Assembly (NCBI GenBank): GCA_029339195.1
Contig: JAPTJF010000020.1
Coordinates: 221,271 to 285,270, forward strand
Direction: 5' to 3'
DNA length: 64,000 bases
Source: Micractinium sp. NFX-FRZ
Lineage: Eukaryota; Chlorophyta; Trebouxiophyceae; Chlorellales; Chlorellaceae
Shown here: positions 32,685-43,441 of the stretch, in pieces
Layout: every line of letters begins with the position of its first letter
How positions within the stretch are numbered: position 1 is the stretch's first letter
The notes under the pieces: generated by a model
The model's database searches: none
Told to the model about the DNA's origin: nothing
What the model saw: only the letters and a program-made list of their open reading frames with translations
Program-made: the position numbers and the translations under genes

Positions 32685-34458
32685 CTACTGCGCCTGGAGG
32701 CGCAGCTCAGCTGCCCCCTCTGCCACACCCTCTCCCATTGCCTCGATGCGGGGCAGTGCATAGCTTGGCGGTGCCCTCGCCATCGTGCACAGCAGCGCCT
32801 CCATGTTCTCGCCAAGCTGGTCCGGCAGCTGGGCGCGCAGCTCGGCCACCTTCTTGCGCACGAGGCGCCGCTCACGGCGGGCCTCGGCTGCAGGTACGCG
32901 GCAGGAGGGTTGGGGTGCCAGGGATTTTAATGCTACACAGTGCCGGCGCCGAAGAGGGCAACTGGTGGCGGGCAGCAGCCTTCACAATTGGCAGACGGCC
33001 GTGCCTTTTCATGCACCTTGGAAGGAAGTTGTCTACCTCTCACAACCCACCCATGGCCAGCTCACCTGCCGCGTCAGCACGCCCCATGCGCTTGACGTTG
33101 CCCCTGTAGTCCACAAAATCCACCAGCACGCGGGCTGCACGAGGGGGGCAGGGCGGGGTCAAGCCCGCATCACAGGGTGAGCAAACTGCGGAGCTACTTC
33201 TGAGACCGCGGGGCAATAACACAGCTGCACCGAGTTGCATCATGTGCGGGGCAGTTGCACCGTGCAAAACCAAAAACCCCAGGTCCGCGCCACGCGGCTC
33301 ACCTTTTGATTCTTGCCGGGTGATACGATCCACCACATTGTCGTCACTGTCGTACACATTGCACATGCGGACGGGGGCTGCGGGGCGGCAGTGAGGGCAG
33401 GGAGGCATGGGTGGGTGGGTGGGGTCAAATGCCAGGAGGGAGGCAGCACCAGGTCCGCAGGTGATAGCCTGGGCAGACACGTGCGGACGGGGCGGTGCCG
33501 GGTGTTCAGCCACCCACCATCCCAAGGCTGGCGCGCTAACTGGCGCACATAAATAGACTTATGCGGGCCTGTGCCAACTCAGCACCCGAGCAGGTTCCAG
33601 GTGGGAAGCCATGGACCAGGGCAACATGTGTGTGTGTCATGTGCCCACTTCACCTCCGCAGCAGCCCTGCCAGCTGTGGTTGGATGGGCCTGCCAGCTGT
33701 GGTTCGAATTCGACGGGCCCACACTGCTGCGCGCAACGGGGCACCCCCCCAGTGCACTGCAACACGTGTTGCTGTGCATGCACCCCGTGGGCCCTACGCC
33801 CGCCACTCACCCTTGGCCCGGCTGGGGCGTATCTGCTGCTCAAGGTTGCCCTCCGCGTCATAAACTTCCACCAGCATGTCGGCTGCAATGATCGAGGGGA
33901 AGGTGGTGAGTTGTGGGTGCGGGCAGCAACTCAGGACGGGCTGGGCAGGAGGCGGGAACACCTCGCAAGGAGGGCAGATGACGCGGCGCAATGCGGGGCA
34001 GTCAAGGCAGGACGCGAAGCCCAAGCCAGAACGCAACCAGGCCCACGATGTCACACCTTGGTCAGCAGTCCGAGAGGGCGCACAGAGGTAGGGGCGGCCG
34101 CTACGTGTAGAGGCGGCCGGCGGGCGGGCGCAGGGCGGAGGGCGGGTGCCGAGCGCCAGGCACAGACGGCTGCGCCTGCGGTCGCTCGGCTACCTCCAGT
34201 GGCGTCTGCAGGACGCCACGGCATCAGGGCGAGGGCAGAGCAAGGAGGCAGTGAAATAGAGCGGCCCCACTCAAAACCTGGGGGCTGTTCTCCTGGTGAC
34301 CGTCCTCGGCACGAGGCCTCCGGCCCTGAGCCAGAACAAGCGCGATCCCAACCAGCAGGCGGCCGGGAAAACAGCAACAAGGCCGGCGCCTGCAACCTCA
34401 CGCCGGGGCTTCCCCCTCCCCTACCTGATCGCAGAAACGCTTGCCAGCTGTTGTTCAA
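32685..34458 (-). CDS. Unrecognised protein with exon-encoded short repeats
   Basis: Not recognised. Five exons on the minus strand: 34194-34458, 33811-33882, 33303-33377, 33066-33134, 32685-32887; 684 nt, 227 aa. The three middle exons are 72, 75 and 69 nt, all bounded by phase-1 introns, and each encodes one unit: ADMLVEVYDAEGNLEQQ, APVRMCNVYDSDDNVVDR, ARVLVDFVDYRGNVKRM. Shared pattern: A-x-x-hydrophobic-x-[VDE]-x-[YV]-D-x-x-[GD]-N-[LV]. The last exon encodes a charged helix (EARRERRLVRKKVAELRAQ) and an acidic-Ala tail. The first exon (88 residues, A/P/R/S-rich, starts MNNSWQAFLRSGRG) could be a targeting sequence, but its start is uncertain. Divergent from the MAPDA gene with only 165 bp between starts. 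Confidence 0.65.
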
Positions 34459-34623
34459 TCACTTATGACGCGTAGATGTGAATAATGCGATGCGATCGAG
34501 GCGATCGGCATGCCCGAAACCTCGCAGCATGGGGGAAGCATGGCGGGTGTGGAGGAGGTGCAGAGTTGGGGAGCTTTGTATCGTCTCACACGGCAAAAAT
34601 CATACTTATTTACGTCTTGCAAA
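34459..34623. promoter_or_regulatory. Very short divergent promoter region
   Basis: 165 bp separate the chosen start codons of two divergent genes; if the upstream in-frame ATGs of the deaminase (34510, 34540) are used, the gap falls to about 50 or 80 bp. Both promoters must overlap. Confidence 0.5.
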
Positions 34624-37600
34624 ATGTCTGCAGAACTGTTCACACAGCAGCAGCTCGATTTTTGCAATTCGCTCCCGAAAATTGAGCTACATGCGCACTT
34701 GAACGGCACTGTACGTGAATCAACAATCAGGTAATGTCTCTCCGGGCTTTGTGCAAGATGCGGGGTAGCACTGCACTCGCTGCCCACCCACCGCCGCCGC
34801 CGCTGCCGCCGCCTGCCTGCCGAACACCACCCGCCCTGCCCCTTATCTGGTGCTTCAGGGAGCTGTCTGCGGGGCTGGACGGCGGTGCTATCAGCCTGCC
34901 AGAGTTGCAGCGCATCACACAGCAAGGTGGGGGCATGGTCGCGCAGGGAATGGGTGCGGCACAGCAACAGCCGTTGTGCTGCGGCCGTGCTGAACCACCC
35001 TGCCTGCTGCCTGCTGCTCCCGTGCCGATTGCTCTGCCTCCTTGCAGCCAGCTTCTTTGCTTATTGGGGCTTGCAGGCGACACAGGCACTACACATGCTG
35101 TCACCAGCCTGCACTTGCTGCCAGCTTGCCCCACGTGCTTCCCCTGCCGTGCCGCTGCACCCACGTCCGACGTTGCCTGCCCGCCTGCCTGCCTGCAGCG
35201 AGTAGGACGCTCTCCGAGTGTTTCAAGCTCTTTGACGTCATTCACAGCATCACCACCAGCCATGACATCATCACAAGGATCACTCGAGAGGTATGTGTGT
35301 ATGTGGGTTAGGCTCGGGCCTCCAGTGGTTCGGTTGCAGTGCCGGTGCATGCTTGCTGGTGCCAGCAACTCGGGCAGCTCAGCGGACACAGCACGCATGC
35401 CCACCCATGCTCCCAACCTGCCAAATATGAACGCTATTGCGCTGCTCACAGGTGATTGAAGACATGGCCGAGGACAATGTGGTGTATGCCGAGATACGCA
35501 CAACACCAAAGGTGGGCACGTGCTGCTGTGCCCTGGCACCCGCTGCACGTCCCCTGGCTCCCAGCCCTCCTAGGGCCCCACACCCGCAGATCCCGATAGA
35601 CCTGCCATACTGTAAGCATGGGATGACCAAACAATTCGGATGCCGGCCTCCCATCCCCCGCTTTACATCCCACCTGATACACACCCACCCACCCACCCAA
35701 CAGCAGCACACGCACTTTAAACAATCACACGCAGCTGTGTGCTGCCGGCTCGCCCCGCGCAACGCATGATGCCGGGCTTTCTGACCCACCCACCCACTCA
35801 CTCACACACACAATGTGCTGCAGGCCCGCCCCGAGCACGGCATGACCAAAGAATCCTACCTGGATGCCGTGTTCCAAGGAATATCAGACTACTACACCGC
35901 CAGCCGCCGGGCGCAAGGTATGCACTGATGTCAACAAGGTCTCTGTGGGTCGGGGAGGCACGGAGAGAAGGAGGGGACAGCTGCGGCGAAGAGCAGGTGA
36001 CTACTTCCACCAGCCGGCAGCTCTCGGCCGACGCAGCTGCATTCCCTCCCACTTCATGATTTGCAATTTGCTGTTGCTCCTTGTTTCCCCCTGCCCTGCC
36101 TCTGCAGACATCCAGATTCGCCTGCTGCTCAGCATCGACCGGCGGCAGTCGGGAGAGGAGGCGATGGAGACCGCCCGCCTGGCGGTGGCGCTGCGGGATG
36201 AGGGGGTGGCCGGGCTGGACCTGAGCGGCAACCCCAGCGTGGGTCAGGTGCGCGGGTGCGTGTGTTCGACTGTGAGATTGGAAACTGCAACATGACTGCA
36301 AGGCGGGGTGGCCCTGGGCGGGAACCCAGCATGGGCCAGGAGCGGGAGTGTAAAGTACACTGATGTACAGCACTGGTGCACTGGGTACCCTTGCACGCCT
36401 CGCTGTTGCCCACACCACCCTCCCGTTCTGGCTGATACGACTGCCTGCCTGCCTGCTGCGCAGCTGTCCACCTGTTTCTGACAGTCGCCCTGTGCTGCCT
36501 GCCTGTCTGGTCTGTGCTGCCTGCCTGTCTGGCCTGCTGCTGCCTGCCTGTCTGGCCTGCCCGCCTGCCTGCCTGCCTGCGGCAGTATGCCACTTTGTCA
36601 AGCGCTTGTACTGCCCTGTTGCTGGCTGCATGCAGTGGGCCACCTGGCTGCCGGCGCTCAACCATGCGCGGCAGCACGGCCTCAGGGTGACGGTGCACGC
36701 GGGGGAAGTGTGGAATGCAGGTGGGGTGGGCGGGCAGGCATGTACAACTGAACAGGACTTTCCGGGGCGGGCAGGCAGGCCAGGCAGGCGGGCAGGCCTA
36801 CTGCTGACTTGCACTGCTTGCCCGCCTCCCCTTCTGGCTGCAGAGGAGACAGCGGCCATCTTGGCGTGGCGCCCCGACCGTCTGGGCCACATGTGCTGCT
36901 TGGATGCAACGCTGGAGAGGCAGCTTCTAGAGTGGGTGGGCCAGTGAACGAGGAACTTTAATCATGCTGGAAGGCAGTGCGCAGGCAGCAGGCGCTGTCA
37001 GAACAGCGCAGAGGGCGCTTGCTTGCCGGCAGTCTGCATGCCCATCATGCTGCACCCGCTCTGCCCACAGAAGCTGCCTCTGCCCTGAGCCCTGGCCCGT
37101 GTGCCCAGCCTGTGCTACTAGCGCAGCTGCCACTGCCCCTCACACCCCTCATGTACTGCCTCTCCATCTCCTTTCCCGCAAACATCCGGCTCACACCTCT
37201 GCAGCTCCAGCCATCTCCATTCCCCGCGAAACGTTCGTGTGGCAACCGCCCTGCAGCTCCGTCGTCCCGCTCCTTACTTCCGCCTCCATTCCCCTGTCTC
37301 CATCCCCCCCAAAACTTCTTTTCGATTCCCTGCAGCTCCGGTATCCCTCTGGAGCTGTGCCTCTCCTCCAACGTCATCACCCAGAGCGTGCCCAGCTACC
37401 GGGACCACCACTTCTCGGCCTTCTTCCCAGGCGAGGCAGCAAGGGAAGGATGGAGGGAGAAGGCATGGGTGGAGGAGGGGGAGGGAGGGAGCGAGGGACG
37501 AGTGTGGGAAAGGGTACCGGGGGGAAGTGCTGGGGCGGTGCAAGCCCAGAGGCAGCCACTTTTGCGCAGCTCTGGCCTGTCTGCCTGCTTTGCCGCCTGC

Positions 37601-38405
37601 TTTGCCGCCACTTTGCTGTGACGACCTCCCGCTGCTCACCCCGCCCACCTCCCACCTCCACTATCCTCCCGGCCGCCACCGGGCAGGCCACCCGGTGGTG
37701 CTGTGCACTGACGACTCTGGCGTGTTTGCCACGACCCTGTCTCGGGAGTATGCCATCGCAGCCGCGGCATTCAACCTCAGGCGCGCTGCTGCTGCCACTG
37801 CTTCCGCCTTGCATCCGTGCTCTTCCGGCTTGCATGGTGGTGTCGCAGTGCCCAGATGCAGTTCTCAGTCGCAGTGCAGCATGCTCCCTGACCTGCGCCC
37901 TCTGCAGCCCAGCCAGTGGGCGTGAACACCGTGCCAGCCGTGTGCCCACCCAGCTCTCTGCGCCCCTGCCCCGCCTGCTCCCTCCCCTGCCGTCTGCAGC
38001 AACCAGCAGCTGCAGCAGCTGGCGCTGGCGGCAGCAGACTACACTTTCCTCGAGCCAGGTGGGAGGACCCTGCCCCGCCGGCAGGGTAGCATGCCGCATT
38101 GCGAATGCTTGCAGATCGCTCTTTCCCCACGATCTTGCGTGCATCAACAAAGCCCGCATTCTACAGAAGCCATCTGAAGAAGCCCTGCCATTGTTTCGGT
38201 TCCTCTACTCACCCCGCCTCGGCTTGCAGGCGAGCGAGCAGCGCTGCGCGAGCGCATGGAGTCGGCTCTGCTCGTGGAATCGGTCGACAACATCAGCAGC
38301 CCGTTCTGCCTGTTTGGGGCCTGCCGGAGAGGCCCAGAGCAGGCGCGGGCTGACGGCAGCGGCGGTGGGGCCGGCGGCAGCGACGGCGGCGAAGCGCGGC
38401 AGTAA
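34624..38405 (+). CDS. MAPDA: N6-methyl-AMP deaminase (MAPDA / ADAL, adenosine deaminase-like)
   Basis: Zinc hydrolase that converts N6-methyl-AMP, from m6A-RNA turnover, to IMP. Twelve exons: 34624-34730, 34859-34926, 35199-35290, 35452-35511, 35824-35917, 36108-36247, 36636-36720, 36844-36931, 37336-37430, 37687-37780, 38000-38058, 38230-38405; 1158 nt, 385 aa. All family motifs are present: LPKIELHAHLNGTVRESTIR (zinc His pair), VVYAEIRTTPK, LDLSGNPSVGQ, RVTVHAGEV (zinc His), RPDRLGHMCC, IPLELCLSSNV, VVLCTDDSGVF (catalytic His-Asp region, zinc Asp). The start MSAELFTQQQ is preferred because plant homologues begin close to the HAHLNG motif; in-frame ATGs at 34510 and 34540 are alternatives. 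Introns 9 and 10 start with GC (37431 and 37781). The C-terminal 30 residues are Gly/Ser-rich. TGTAA lies 21 nt after the stop. Confidence 0.92.
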
Positions 38406-38892
38406 ATGGGGCGCTGTGCACGCTGTGTAATGCCCACCCCAGAACATGCCAGATTACACCACAGAGGGTTTGGAGCCAGTGGCATCGGCGTGGCCAGGCA
38501 TGGCAGGGGGGAGGTCGCTGCTGTGGCGCCACATGCGAGATCATGCTCAGCTCAGCAGGTGATCGGCTGTCCCACCGGCACAGCTCAGCACGCCCAGCTC
38601 TTCCAAAGGTGCCCGCAGAGATTATCACATCCAATTATGGATAATGCCTCCAATTCCTTGGCAGCTCGCAATCCGTCGCCGAGACCGCGAATGTGTAGTG
38701 CATGTGTGGCGCCGCTGCCAGCCGCGCTTCCCGCCACCTGGCGAGATGTGACATGCTGGATCTGCTGGGGGCAAAGCGCACCCAAGTGCGGACCACCTTC
38801 ACTTTCACTCGCTTGCATTTCCGCAAACAGCTATACCAGCAAGTCTGTCCTCTCACCTCTCCGCGCCTTCCATCTCAGGGGTTCCCGACAAA
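38406..38892. other. Intergenic region, MAPDA to CHRD gene
   Basis: 487 bp between tandem genes, holding the MAPDA 3' end and the promoter and 5' UTR of the CHRD gene. Nothing else is seen. Confidence 0.4.
38426..38430 (+). terminator. TGTAA polyadenylation signal (candidate) of MAPDA
   Basis: TGTAA 21 nt after the TAA stop codon, matching the chlorophyte signal; the short 3' UTR is plausible but unproven. Confidence 0.45.
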
Positions 38893-41800
38893 ATGATTTC
38901 TCACAGGTTCACCGTGGCTGTCATCCTTGCCGCCTTCTGCATTGGTGCCCAGGCTCAGAAGTTTAGCGCAACCCTCACCGCTGCGAACCAGGTATTTTTT
39001 TCGAAGGGCCCAGGGTGAAAGAATAGGGTGCACCCACGGGCCGAGCCTTCCACACAGCGAGGACAGCTTGCTCAAACGAGTGGACATGCCGGGAGCCTTT
39101 GGAAGGCTCCTCCTCCCCGGCTACCGGTTGCCGGGAAGCTTCCTCCGTCAGGCGCCGCCGCCGCCTGGAGCTCACCACGTCCCTTGCTGCCCATTCTATC
39201 AGTTATGCTACTGCATGTGGCCTTGCATGGGCCGCAGTCTTGTACGTAGTGTGGTATATCACGTTAAGGACGTTTCGTCACACAAGCCCAGGGGACTCTC
39301 GTGTGCCACACATTTGCATCCCCCTGCCGGCAGCTGCCCGCCGGAGCCCGCCGCCCCCTCCCCCTCACCCCTGCCTCCATTTCTGTTCCATCCAGACCAC
39401 CCCAGCCAGCGTGTTACCCAGGCTGCCTCCAGCCAGGTCAGCCATCCATGCTTAGCTGCCCCCAACTTTTCCCTGCATCACCCCTCGGTCGTTGTCCCCA
39501 CATGCCCGCCCCTGACCGCAGGTGCCGCCCCTCACCGATGCCGCCGTGGAGGGAGTTGAGGCCACCTTCACCATGCAGGCCACCGAGAGCGGGGAGATTG
39601 CGTGGTCCCTCGAGGTGTCCGGTGTGTGCCTCCCCCCCGCACTGCCAGCTGGCAGATGGGCGCAGATCTGCTCGAATTATGACAAGCTGCCCGTCTCTCC
39701 GAGGGCCCGCTGCGGGCCCAACACGCCAGCCGGCCGGCAGCGGCTGCAACCGCCCGCCAGTGGTGCTGTGGCAGTTGCCAGTTGGTGTGCGGTTGGGCAC
39801 CCTCACACGAATGCCGCTTGCCCCACCTGTACCCCGCCCCATGCAGGCATCCAGAACCTGACGATGGCCCACATCCACCTGGGCAACGACACCACCAACG
39901 GACCGCCCGTGGTCATCCTGGTGCCGGTGGACGGCCAGGCAGGGGTGAGGTTGCATGTGATGATACCTGAAGGGCAGGCAGGAGTGCTCAGGCTGCAGGT
40001 TGGAGGCAGGGCCGGGTCCTCCAGTGCGCTATTGCCACACCAGCGCAGCCAGGCAGAGGGTGGGCTTGGCAATCGCTGGCCTGGGTGGAGGGAGGGGTGT
40101 CAGCTGGGCAGCGTGCCCGGGGCCTGGTTCAAAGGCCGAGCTGCATGGCGAAATGGGGAGCCCCGAAGACCACCGGGGGCATACTGTTGGCTGGGAAGGG
40201 GGCGGCAAGCACTTGCTTCCCCCAGCCGTGTGTGTGAATCCCGCCTCAGCCACAGGCCGGCATGCAGGTCGCATTTCCCGCCGTTTGCCCGCCGAACCGG
40301 CCGGCCGGCAGCAGCCTGCCCACCAGCACTGTGCCCCAACCACCCGGCCCCACCCGGCCATTTTGCCCTGCCCCCCCGCAGGCCGACGGCAGCCTGCCCA
40401 TGCTGAGCTCCCCTGTCAGCGGCACCTTCTCTGTTGACATGTGAGCAGGCTGCGGAGGGAAAGATGGAAGCAGTCTTGTGAACGGCAGGCAACGGCAGGG
40501 CATGCATGCCCCTCCGAGTCTGCCCGCCTGCCGCCCGCCCGTGATGCATGCCGCAGCGCATGCACAAAAGCAGCAGCTGGCACCTGCTGCTGGCTCGACG
40601 CCGCCTCTGTGCAAGCGGGCTGGCGGGGCGGACGGGTGAGCGGCCCTCTCTGTGCACCCCTGCCTTACGCTTCCAACCTCCCACCATGCCTGGACCCCCC
40701 TGCCTGCAGGGCCATGTTTGGCGCCGACAACTTTACAGGCCCCTATGAGGGCGCCACCATGGAGGAGTTCCTGCAGGCAGCTGACGACATGGTGGGTTAA
40801 GCTAATACAACGCCCTGATTGTTTTGACTGAGTGGGAGGGTTGGGGCGAGTCGGCGGCTGGCTGCGGGCGGCGGGCAAGAGGGTGGGGAGGCTCCTGGCG
40901 TGCAGCTTGCGAGCCTGGTGATGCCATGCATTTCTTCCCACCATGGATAATGCAGGGGCTGTACGTGAACCTGCACACCGTGGAGTTCCCTGCTGGCGCC
41001 GTGCGCGGGCAGGTGGAGCCAGGTGAGCCAGAAGCCGTTGCACACATGCCTGCATGGCTTGGCTTGCAAGGGAGTGAAAGGAAGGCATACGACAACAGAA
41101 ATGCGTGCACCTCCTCTGCCCCCCCCGCCTGCTCCCTTACTTCTGGACCCCCGCCTCTGCCCTTGCACCCCGAGCGTTTTGCGTCGCTGCAGCCGCGCGC
41201 GCCGGCTGGGAAGCTGCACTGGATGCCGCCAAACAGTCACCCTCAGTCCCCTCCAAGCACTCCTCGCCTCTTGCCTCATTTGGTCTCTGCCCCCCATCTC
41301 TTCTCGCTGCAGAGGTGGTCGCTGCCGGCGACCAGCCCCACTGCCCCTCACCCAGCCACCTCTTGCCTCATTTGGTCTCTGCGCCCCCTCCCTGTTTTCC
41401 TGCAGAGGTGGGCTCCGGCTGGGAGGCGATGCTGAACGCCGCCAGCCAGGTGCCGCCGCTGACCGAGGCCGACGTGGGCGGCGCCACGGCCACCTTCACC
41501 CTGAAGCAGGAGGGGGAGACGTACAGCTACGAGCTCGCGGTTGACGGTGCGTGGAAAGCAAAGAAAAGCAAAGCGTGGGCGGGGCCTGACCTGCGCTGGG
41601 CTGGGCGGTGGTGAGGGGAGGGGGTAGGAGGGAGGTGTTGTCTGGAGCTGAGCTGGCGGTGGACGGTGCGTGGAGCGCAGTGGAAAGCAAAGCATGGGAG
41701 GGGCTCATCCCCGAGGGTTGTGGTGGGATGGGGGAAAGGGGGAGGCGTGGCGCGCTGGCTGCCACCGGGCCAGGGGCCCAAAGCTAAACTGACCTGCCCC

Positions 41801-43441
41801 TCATTACTGCAGGTGTGGTCAACATGACGATGGCCCACATCCACATGGGTAACGACACCACCAACGGCCCGCCCGTGGTCATCCTGGTGCCGGTGGGCGG
41901 CGCTGCGGGGGTGAGTGAGCAGGGCGTGTCGAAGTTGGTTTGTTTCGAGGCGGTGCGTGTGCGAGTGGCACATCACCGTGCAGCCAGATACCACACGAGC
42001 TTGCATGAAATGGCAACGCTGCGCGTCGTGCCGCCTGTAGCCTTGGCCGGGCTCACGTCGCTGCGTGACTCAAAGGCCCGGCGGCCGCCCCTGCCTCCCA
42101 CACCGCCCAACGGCCGCCGCCCCACCGCCCCACCGCTTGTGCTGCAGGCCAACGACAGCCTTCCCGTGCTGGACCCCCCTGCCTCCGGCTCTGACACCTA
42201 CAAGTAAGTCAACCGCATTTCCTGTTGACTTCCTCAACCCCACGCCTTCGGACTGTGCTCTTCTTCTTCTTCTTCTTCTTCTTCTGAGGCAGCCGCATGC
42301 TGCGCTAAATCGTCGCCAGGCTCTGTGTGACCTGCCAGCCTGCCCGCCTGCAACGTGCTGCTGCGCTGCCACACTGGCGCTGCCAGTGGCACTTGTCTGC
42401 GCCCAACACCTTCAAAACACGTGCTTCAGCCTGCGTCCTAGCATGCTTGGCAATGTGCTTGCGCCCGGAATGCATCGTGGGCGCCGCCCACCTCGCCCGC
42501 TTGCACACCTGCTCCCATGGCACCGCTGCTGCGCATTCCCCGCTGCTTGTTCGCACCCCCACATACCTGCGCGCGAGCCTGCCTGCAACTGAGGTGCCTA
42601 ATGGCCTTCCCAATCCTTCTTTCTTTCAGGGGTTCCTTCACCGCTGACGACATTTTCATCAATATTCGTTTTCATCAATCCTTCATTTCGCCGATCTTGT
42701 ATGTGCAGGGGTTCCTTCACCGCCGACGACCTGCTGGGCATGCCTGCCAACGAGTTCCAGGCCCTGCTGTCCGACGACCCCTCCGCCTCCTTGTGAGCTC
42801 AGCAGGCACAGCAGGGAGCAGCAGGCACAGCAGGGCACAGCAGGGCGCAGAAGGCGCAGCTTGCTTGTGAGCTCAGCAGTGGGCAACAGCCCCGCCGGGG
42901 ACGGACGGAGAGAGGGAGCCGACAGGAGCTCAGCAGGCACAGCAGGGCGGGGGCGGCAGGGGGCAGCATGCACAGCAGGGGACAGCGCATGGCGGCACAC
43001 ACAGTGCGCTTTTGGCCCGCGGGCATACTACTTGTGATGCGGATGGGGGGGAGGCGCCGTTCGACTTGCTTGCTGCCTGCTGGTGGGCCCTGCCTCGCTG
43101 ACAGGCCCTGCTGCTTGCTCCCGGGGCCCTTCCCTCTCCCTTGACGCCTCCTGCCGAGTCCCTCACCATACCCTCCCCCTTCCCCTTCCCTTCCCTCCCC
43201 TTGGGCCATGTGCAGCTACGTCAACATCCACACCACCGCCTTCCCCGCCGGCGCCATCCGCAGCCAGCTGTACTTTGCGGGCACACAGGAGCCGACCACG
43301 CCTCCCGCTGCATCTCCCGAGCCCGCCCCCATGTCCCCCACCCCTGCCCCTGCCCCCGGGCCCTCTTCCGGCGCTGCCGCCCAGGCTGGCGGCTCCCTGC
43401 TGCTGGCAGCGCTGGCCGTGCTGGCGGCTGCTCTGCTGTGA
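38893..43441 (+). CDS. Secreted two-domain CHRD protein, probably GPI-anchored
   Basis: Protein with two tandem CHRD (chordin-type) domains. Eleven exons: 38893-38991, 39522-39621, 39847-39944, 40382-40440, 40710-40791, 40956-41022, 41406-41546, 41813-41910, 42148-42203, 42709-42792, 43216-43441; 1110 nt, 369 aa. Signal peptide MISHRFTVAVILAAFCIG with cleavage near AQA. Domain 1: KFSATLTAANQVPPLTDAAV, MAHIHLGNDTTNGPPVVILV, LYVNLHTVEFPAGAVRGQV. Domain 2: AMLNAASQVPPLTEADVGG, MAHIHMGNDTTNGPPVVILV, YVNIHTTAFPAGAIRSQLYF. The domains share exon pattern (both AHIH exons are exactly 98 nt), so they arose by duplication with introns in place. The end is a P/A/S linker and hydrophobic tail (GSLLLAALAVLAAALL) typical of GPI attachment. 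CHRD function in algae is unknown; an extracellular binding role is inferred. Confidence 0.88.
41201..41411. repeat. Decayed exon copy and tandem acceptor duplication before CHRD exon 7
   Basis: Two related echoes. At 41201-41236 a copy of exon 7 core (real 41415-41450; GWEAMLNAASQ becomes GWEAALDAAKQ). At 41267-41318 a copy of the polypyrimidine tract and acceptor (real 41359-41411; both begin CCTCTTGCCTCATTTGGTCT). The two acceptors, opening exons at 41313 and 41406, are 93 nt apart and the stretch between has no stop in frame. Confidence 0.85.
41650..41673. repeat. Exon-edge echo after CHRD exon 7
   Basis: 24 bases of the exon 7 end and donor (41531-41554, coding ELAVD plus GTGCGTGG) recur 119 bp downstream with two or so mismatches, donor intact. 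Confidence 0.85.
42260..42284. repeat. (CTT)8 microsatellite
   Basis: A CTT run of about 25 bases in intron 9 of the CHRD gene. Confidence 0.9.
42627..42651. repeat. Exon-edge echo before CHRD exon 10
   Basis: The acceptor and first 22 coding bases of exon 10 (42706-42730) are present again 79 bp upstream, differing at one base. The copy has a better pyrimidine tract (TTCTTTCTTTCAG), so it is a strong decoy acceptor; using it would shift the frame. Confidence 0.9.
42789..42990. repeat. AGCAGGCACAGCAGGG repeats and donor echo in CHRD intron 10
   Basis: The intron opens with tandem AGCAGGCACAGCAGGG-type units. The donor context CTTGTGAGCTCAGCAG at 42790 is repeated at 42864-42879. Confidence 0.75.

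Noticed and set aside
33690..33715. Possible tRNA T-arm (GGTTCGAATTC)
   Set aside because: No matching acceptor stem, D-arm or anticodon arm could be placed around it.
36430..36600. CTGCCTGCCTGTCTGG repeats as a mobile element
   Set aside because: Short tandem CCTG units in a MAPDA intron without element ends; slippage explains them.
36964..38430. 488-codon plus-strand open frame at the end of the MAPDA gene
   Set aside because: It crosses introns and is out of frame with the conserved deaminase motifs except in short parts.
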